NCBI RefSeq assembly: GCF_026870155.1
Contig: NZ_CP113975.1
Span: forward strand, 4,774,001 to 4,838,000
DNA from: Flavobacterium marginilacus
GTDB taxonomy: Bacteria; Bacteroidota; Bacteroidia; Flavobacteriales; Flavobacteriaceae
Length of the DNA stretch: 64,000 nucleotides
Direction of reading: 5' to 3'
The position numbers were made by a program, and so were the translations under genes. Of this stretch, positions 60,822-64,000 are shown one piece after another. Under the pieces are notes generated by a model that ran no database searches, had not been told where the DNA came from, and worked only from the letters and a program-made list of their open reading frames with translations. How positions within the stretch are numbered: position 1 is the first letter of the stretch; each line of letters begins with the position of its first letter.

Positions 60822-63092
60822 TTAAGGTTTAATAATAAGCACCGAAGGCGTATTATTAAGCCAGGTACTGTGGGAATCAATTAGTTTTTTCCAGCTTTCC
60901 AAGCTGATAATCATTAAATCCTGCAGCTCCAGAAACTCTTTTTTGATCATTCTTTCCTGCATCATCATAATATGGTTAGGAGCGATTTGTTCTATCGAAC
61001 GGACAGCTTCCTGAATCTCTCTGTCTTTTCTGGCTTCTCCCATAGAATCCGAAACCGTAATTTGGGAGCCGTTATTGTGTATCAACTTTTGGGCAAATTC
61101 CATCAGGAAACCATCTTCGGCAGAGAAAATTGGTATAAAAACCCTGTTGATTTCTTCCAACTCTTTATCAACAAGGATTCCAACCGGCATTTTGCTGTTG
61201 GCAATAATCTGTCTTGTTCTTTCATCAAAAGGAGAATTTTCGAACAGCCCTTCTTTTCCGGTAATTTTATCAATAAAACGATCCGGATTGATAATGCGTG
61301 TTGTAAACCCAAGCACTTTCCCCAATAATGTCCCTTCAAAAATAGATTGTCCCAAACCAACTAACAGTAAATCATAATCGCCGTGATTAGCCGTTTCAGT
61401 TATATCAGAATCAATATCATTGGACACTTTAAAATGAGTGACTATTTTTTGGTTCAGATTTTCGGATTCGGAAATAACGGGCATAAAAACTTCCCTTTCA
61501 TGCTCTTTCACATCAAAAGAATGCAGTTCCGAACTCAATGTCAAATGCATGGCAGTTACAATCGTATTGCCGCCTTGTTTCTTAACGAAGCTGTTGGCAA
61601 CTTTTAGCAGCAGTTTTCCTTTATCTGCTGTCGCAAAAGAAATAAGAATTTTGTATTTGCTTTTACTGCTGATTTCTTCCGGAATAGCTGTCGGTTTATC
61701 TTTAAAAACAAAGTTTATTAAATCCAAAGCCGGCCCAGTCATAAATGTAGTGACCAAAGCCATAATCACCATCATTGTAAAAATTTCGGTAGACAAAACA
61801 CCCAAATCATATCCAATATTCAGTACGACCAGTTCCATCAGTCCGCGCGTATTCATTAAGGTACCAATAGACAGACTGTCTTTCCAGCTGTGTCCCACAA
61901 ACTTTGCGGCAAAAGCACTCCCGAAAAATTTACCAGCAACGGCAACAAGAATAATAACACCCGTTATTTTCCACAAATGCGGATCATCAATCAACCCTAT
62001 CTGCGTTCTCAAACCAGTAAAAACAAAAAATAAAGGAAGCAGAACAACAACCGAAACGTCTTCTATTTTTTCGATAAAAATAGATCGGAACTTATTGTTT
62101 TCCGGCATGATAGCTCCTGCAAGAAACGCTCCAAACAAGGCGTGAATCCCAATCAGTTCAGAAACATAAGAGGAAAGCAGTAAAGTCAAAAAGAAAATCG
62201 CAACAATCGGCTTGCTTAAACTTTCTCGCGTCGATCTCAAATCACCTACTTTTTTTAAGAATGGGCGAACGACTTTCAGCATCAGCAATACATAAAAAAC
62301 CGCCAAAACTATAACATACAGCGAACTGGTAAACGAACCCGCTTTTACAATCGCAATAACTGCAGCCAAAATACACCAAGCAGTTATGTCATCAGCAGCG
62401 GCGCAGGTAATTACGATGGCGCCCAACTTTGTCTTATGTATCCCGCGCTCACGGACAATTCCTGCCAAAACAGGAAAAGCTGTAATGCTCATAGCGATTC
62501 CTAAGAATAATCCAAAAGAAAGAAACTCCACTCCCTCAGGAGCAAATGAATGATAAATATAATATGCCAAGCCCAAACCTAGCGCAAACGGAACAATAAT
62601 ACTGGCATGACTAATTACTACGGCATCATGCGCTTTGTTTTTTAGCACTTTCAAATCGAGTTCCATTCCTATTACAAACATGAAAAGAATCAATCCGATC
62701 TGGCTCAAAAACTGAAGATTTCCTAATGAATCCTTTGGAAACAGCATGGCTGAGAATTCCGGAAAATACATCCCGATCAAAGACGGGCCCAATACAATAC
62801 CGGCAATCATTTCACCAATTACTGTTGGCTGTCCAATTTTTCGGCAGACCCAGCCAAAGAAACGAGCCACCAGAATAATCGTTACAATCTGTGCCAAAAG
62901 TATTGCCAGCGGATGGTGCAGATTCTGCGACATTGACGCCAAAAAATCATTCCAATGTCCATTTTCTTGATGATTAGACACAATATTTCGCCCAGTTTCC
63001 AGCATTTTTCCTTTTAGGATAATCCAATAGATCAATCCAGAAAATCCGCCAATCATTATCAGATAAAAAAAAGATTTCGTTATATTTTTCAT
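60822..63092 (-). CDS. CPA2-family cation:proton antiporter with stress-protein-like tail
   Basis: This 756-aa inner-membrane protein has one N-terminal membrane helix, then the Na+/H+ exchanger core with about 12 segments. Core features are IGEMIAGIVLGPSLIG, FLSQIGLILFMFVIGMELD, AMSITAFPVLAGIVRERG, CAAADDITAWCILA (the ion-site Asp pair) and GTLMNTRGLMELVVLNIGYDLGVL. After about residue 480 a cytoplasmic universal-stress-like region follows (KYKILISFATADKGKLLLKVANSF, LLVGLGQSIFEGTLLGKVLGFTTRII). Transport of Na+ or K+ against H+ is expected, but ion choice cannot be told. It is transcribed alone. Confidence 0.92.
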   Translation of the reverse strand: MKNITKSFFYLIMIGGFSGLIYWIILKGKMLETGRNIVSNHQENGHWNDFLASMSQNLHHPLAILLAQIVTIILVARFFGWVCRKIGQPTVIGEMIAGIVLGPSLIGMYFPEFSAMLFPKDSLGNLQFLSQIGLILFMFVIGMELDLKVLKNKAHDAVVISHASIIVPFALGLGLAYYIYHSFAPEGVEFLSFGLFLGIAMSITAFPVLAGIVRERGIHKTKLGAIVITCAAADDITAWCILAAVIAIVKAGSFTSSLYVIVLAVFYVLLMLKVVRPFLKKVGDLRSTRESLSKPIVAIFFLTLLLSSYVSELIGIHALFGAFLAGAIMPENNKFRSIFIEKIEDVSVVVLLPLFFVFTGLRTQIGLIDDPHLWKITGVIILVAVAGKFFGSAFAAKFVGHSWKDSLSIGTLMNTRGLMELVVLNIGYDLGVLSTEIFTMMVIMALVTTFMTGPALDLINFVFKDKPTAIPEEISSKSKYKILISFATADKGKLLLKVANSFVKKQGGNTIVTAMHLTLSSELHSFDVKEHEREVFMPVISESENLNQKIVTHFKVSNDIDSDITETANHGDYDLLLVGLGQSIFEGTLLGKVLGFTTRIINPDRFIDKITGKEGLFENSPFDERTRQIIANSKMPVGILVDKELEEINRVFIPIFSAEDGFLMEFAQKLIHNNGSQITVSDSMGEARKDREIQEAVRSIEQIAPNHIMMMQERMIKKEFLELQDLMIISLESWKKLIDSHSTWLNNTPSVLIIKP

Positions 63093-63439
63093 ATATCTTG
63101 ATTAAGGTAATTTAATTCAAGTGCAAATATGTAAACAGATTTTGAAAGCCTAAAACGAATTGCAGTCTAATTTTGGCGGGATGTAACAAGAGGGAAAAAC
63201 TTTGTAATAAGTTAACCCAAGAAGCATATTCATCTACATATAAAATGTACCATATAGATTTACAGACTAATAAAAACAATGTTTTTTCAAAGTTAATGAA
63301 ACTACGAAAAAACATTTAGCAGACAAAAATTCTGTGATGATTTGTAAATATTTATCTATACATTAGTCAAATAAACACCAGCGGTTTTTATAACACAAAA
63401 TACAGCCGAAACTGGGTGGTTTGAAGTTTTTTAAATATT
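63093..63439. other. Intergenic region between divergent genes
   Basis: No gene is seen. A near-consensus -7 element CATATTTG for the antiporter lies near 63123-63130 on the minus strand; nothing else stands out. Confidence 0.5.
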
Positions 63440-63982
63440 ATGGATGATAGATTACAATATAGGTTGTCAAAAGATGAGAAAAGCGAAATAGCTCAAAATC
63501 TGATTGATATTTTGCAGAAAGATGCAAATATTACTGAACCAACCAGAAGATTTATTAGCAATTGGATTCTTACAGACTTCAAAGATAAAAGAAAAGCTTT
63601 TTTTGATGTATGGGATATCGTATTAAAAAATTATTTACCTACAAAAAGACCAATTTTATTCCGGTCATGTAAAAGGATTAGCAAAGAGAATAAAATAGCG
63701 AGTTTTACCGGACGATTAGAATGTGCAAGAAGATTTGGAAACGGCAGATCTTATTTAATAATTTGTGATACGAAAGAAGAACTCGAATTTGAAGATAAAT
63801 TCTATAAGATTGGTAACTATAAGCATACATTTTATCCCCTTGTTGATGTTTTAGTGAAAGCGAGAGATTCTGGCGGATGTGGATTCTCTGAAATGATTAT
63901 GAATTATATAGGTGAAGACGAATACATTATGAGAATTAACTTAGGAAACATGAACAGGTTACGGTGGATGAAAAATGACTGA
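63440..63982 (+). CDS. Unknown protein with ADP-ribosyltransferase-like residues
   Basis: This 180-aa cytoplasmic protein is of a family I do not recognise with certainty. The second half shows the order of ADP-ribosyltransferase motifs: an Arg on a first strand (PILFR75S), an S-x-T strand followed by an Ala-x-x-Phe helix (ASFTGRLECARRFG, S88 and T90), and a late ExE (GEDEYIMRI, E159 and E161). The first 60 residues are a helical, charged domain. The stop overlaps the next gene by 8 nt, as in toxin-immunity or phage gene pairs. This is a fold guess from motifs only; a phage-derived or conflict role is possible. Confidence 0.55.
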   Translation: MDDRLQYRLSKDEKSEIAQNLIDILQKDANITEPTRRFISNWILTDFKDKRKAFFDVWDIVLKNYLPTKRPILFRSCKRISKENKIASFTGRLECARRFGNGRSYLIICDTKEELEFEDKFYKIGNYKHTFYPLVDVLVKARDSGGCGFSEMIMNYIGEDEYIMRINLGNMNRLRWMKND

Positions 63983-64000
63983 AGAAGAAAGAAAACACCT
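63975..64000 (+). CDS. Start of a following gene, cut by the window end
   Basis: ATG at 63975 overlaps the preceding stop codon region by 8 nt. Eight codons are visible, encoding MTEEERKH. Tight coupling suggests a functional partner of the preceding gene. Nothing more can be said. Confidence 0.5.

Noticed and set aside
61438..62145. Long plus-strand open frame (235 codons) opposite the antiporter gene
   Set aside because: It is the complement of the well-supported antiporter, with Ser/Ile/Lys-rich composition and no family features.

Overview
The window looks like a chromosomal segment of a Flavobacterium-type bacterium (phylum Bacteroidota). The evidence is the AT-rich DNA, many promoters with the Bacteroidota -7 element TAnnTTTG, SusC/SusD and other TonB-dependent receptors, a type IX secretion C-terminal domain, lipoproteins with SC-type lipoboxes, and families largely confined to the phylum (DUF4271, DUF4296, DUF3098, DUF4843, DUF5686). 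No rRNA, tRNA, CRISPR array or intact transposase was seen. All calls come from reading the sequence; no database was searched.

Layout. (1) 1-7.8 kb: a phosphate-type module. A PhoR-like kinase and PhoB-like regulator are divergent from a TonB-dependent receptor and a beta-helix lipoprotein. The lipoprotein promoter and the promoter of the leftmost partial gene carry 11-bp-phased TAACNNN repeats ending exactly 7 nt before the -7 element, as expected of Pho boxes. (2) 7.8-23.3 kb: mostly housekeeping and conserved flavobacterial genes (LuxE-like acyltransferase, tyrS, epimerase, DUF4296 lipoprotein, dihydroorotase, dolichol-phosphate-mannose-synthase-like transferase, DUF4271, hemD, cytochrome c lipoprotein, zinc protease, hydrolase/ECF sigma/membrane protein operon, leuS). 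A RelE-type toxin-antitoxin pair is inserted next to a duplicated 3' end of the acyltransferase gene. (3) 23.3-33.8 kb: a molybdenum locus with a ModE-like regulator, two TonB-dependent receptors, a cytochrome c peroxidase, a small molybdopterin-fold protein, ModA, a two-domain TOBE protein, ModB and ModC. A palindrome TCAGTAT-N12-ATACTGA recurs before the regulator (degenerate) and before both receptors. (4) 33.9-42.1 kb: ftsX-DUF3098-uppP-truB, a thioredoxin-like protein, pyrH-frr and a DUF5686 outer-membrane protein. (5) 42.2-60.2 kb, all on the minus strand: dsbD, then a SusCD locus read in the order ECF sigma, FecR, SusC with STN domain, SusD, DUF4843, PKD-like lipoprotein, thioredoxin, aspartic protease with PDZ, TlpA-like protein and M16 metalloprotease. 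(6) 60.8-64 kb: a CPA2 antiporter, then a two-gene unit cut by the window end whose first product resembles an ADP-ribosyltransferase fold.

The two most interesting systems are the molybdenum locus, which suggests ModE-controlled TonB-dependent uptake across the outer membrane, and the SusCD-protease-thioredoxin locus, which reads as a machine for importing, reducing and degrading proteins or disulfide-containing peptides. The intergenic regions also hold several families of short palindromic repeats; one repeat-like tract lies in frame inside leuS.
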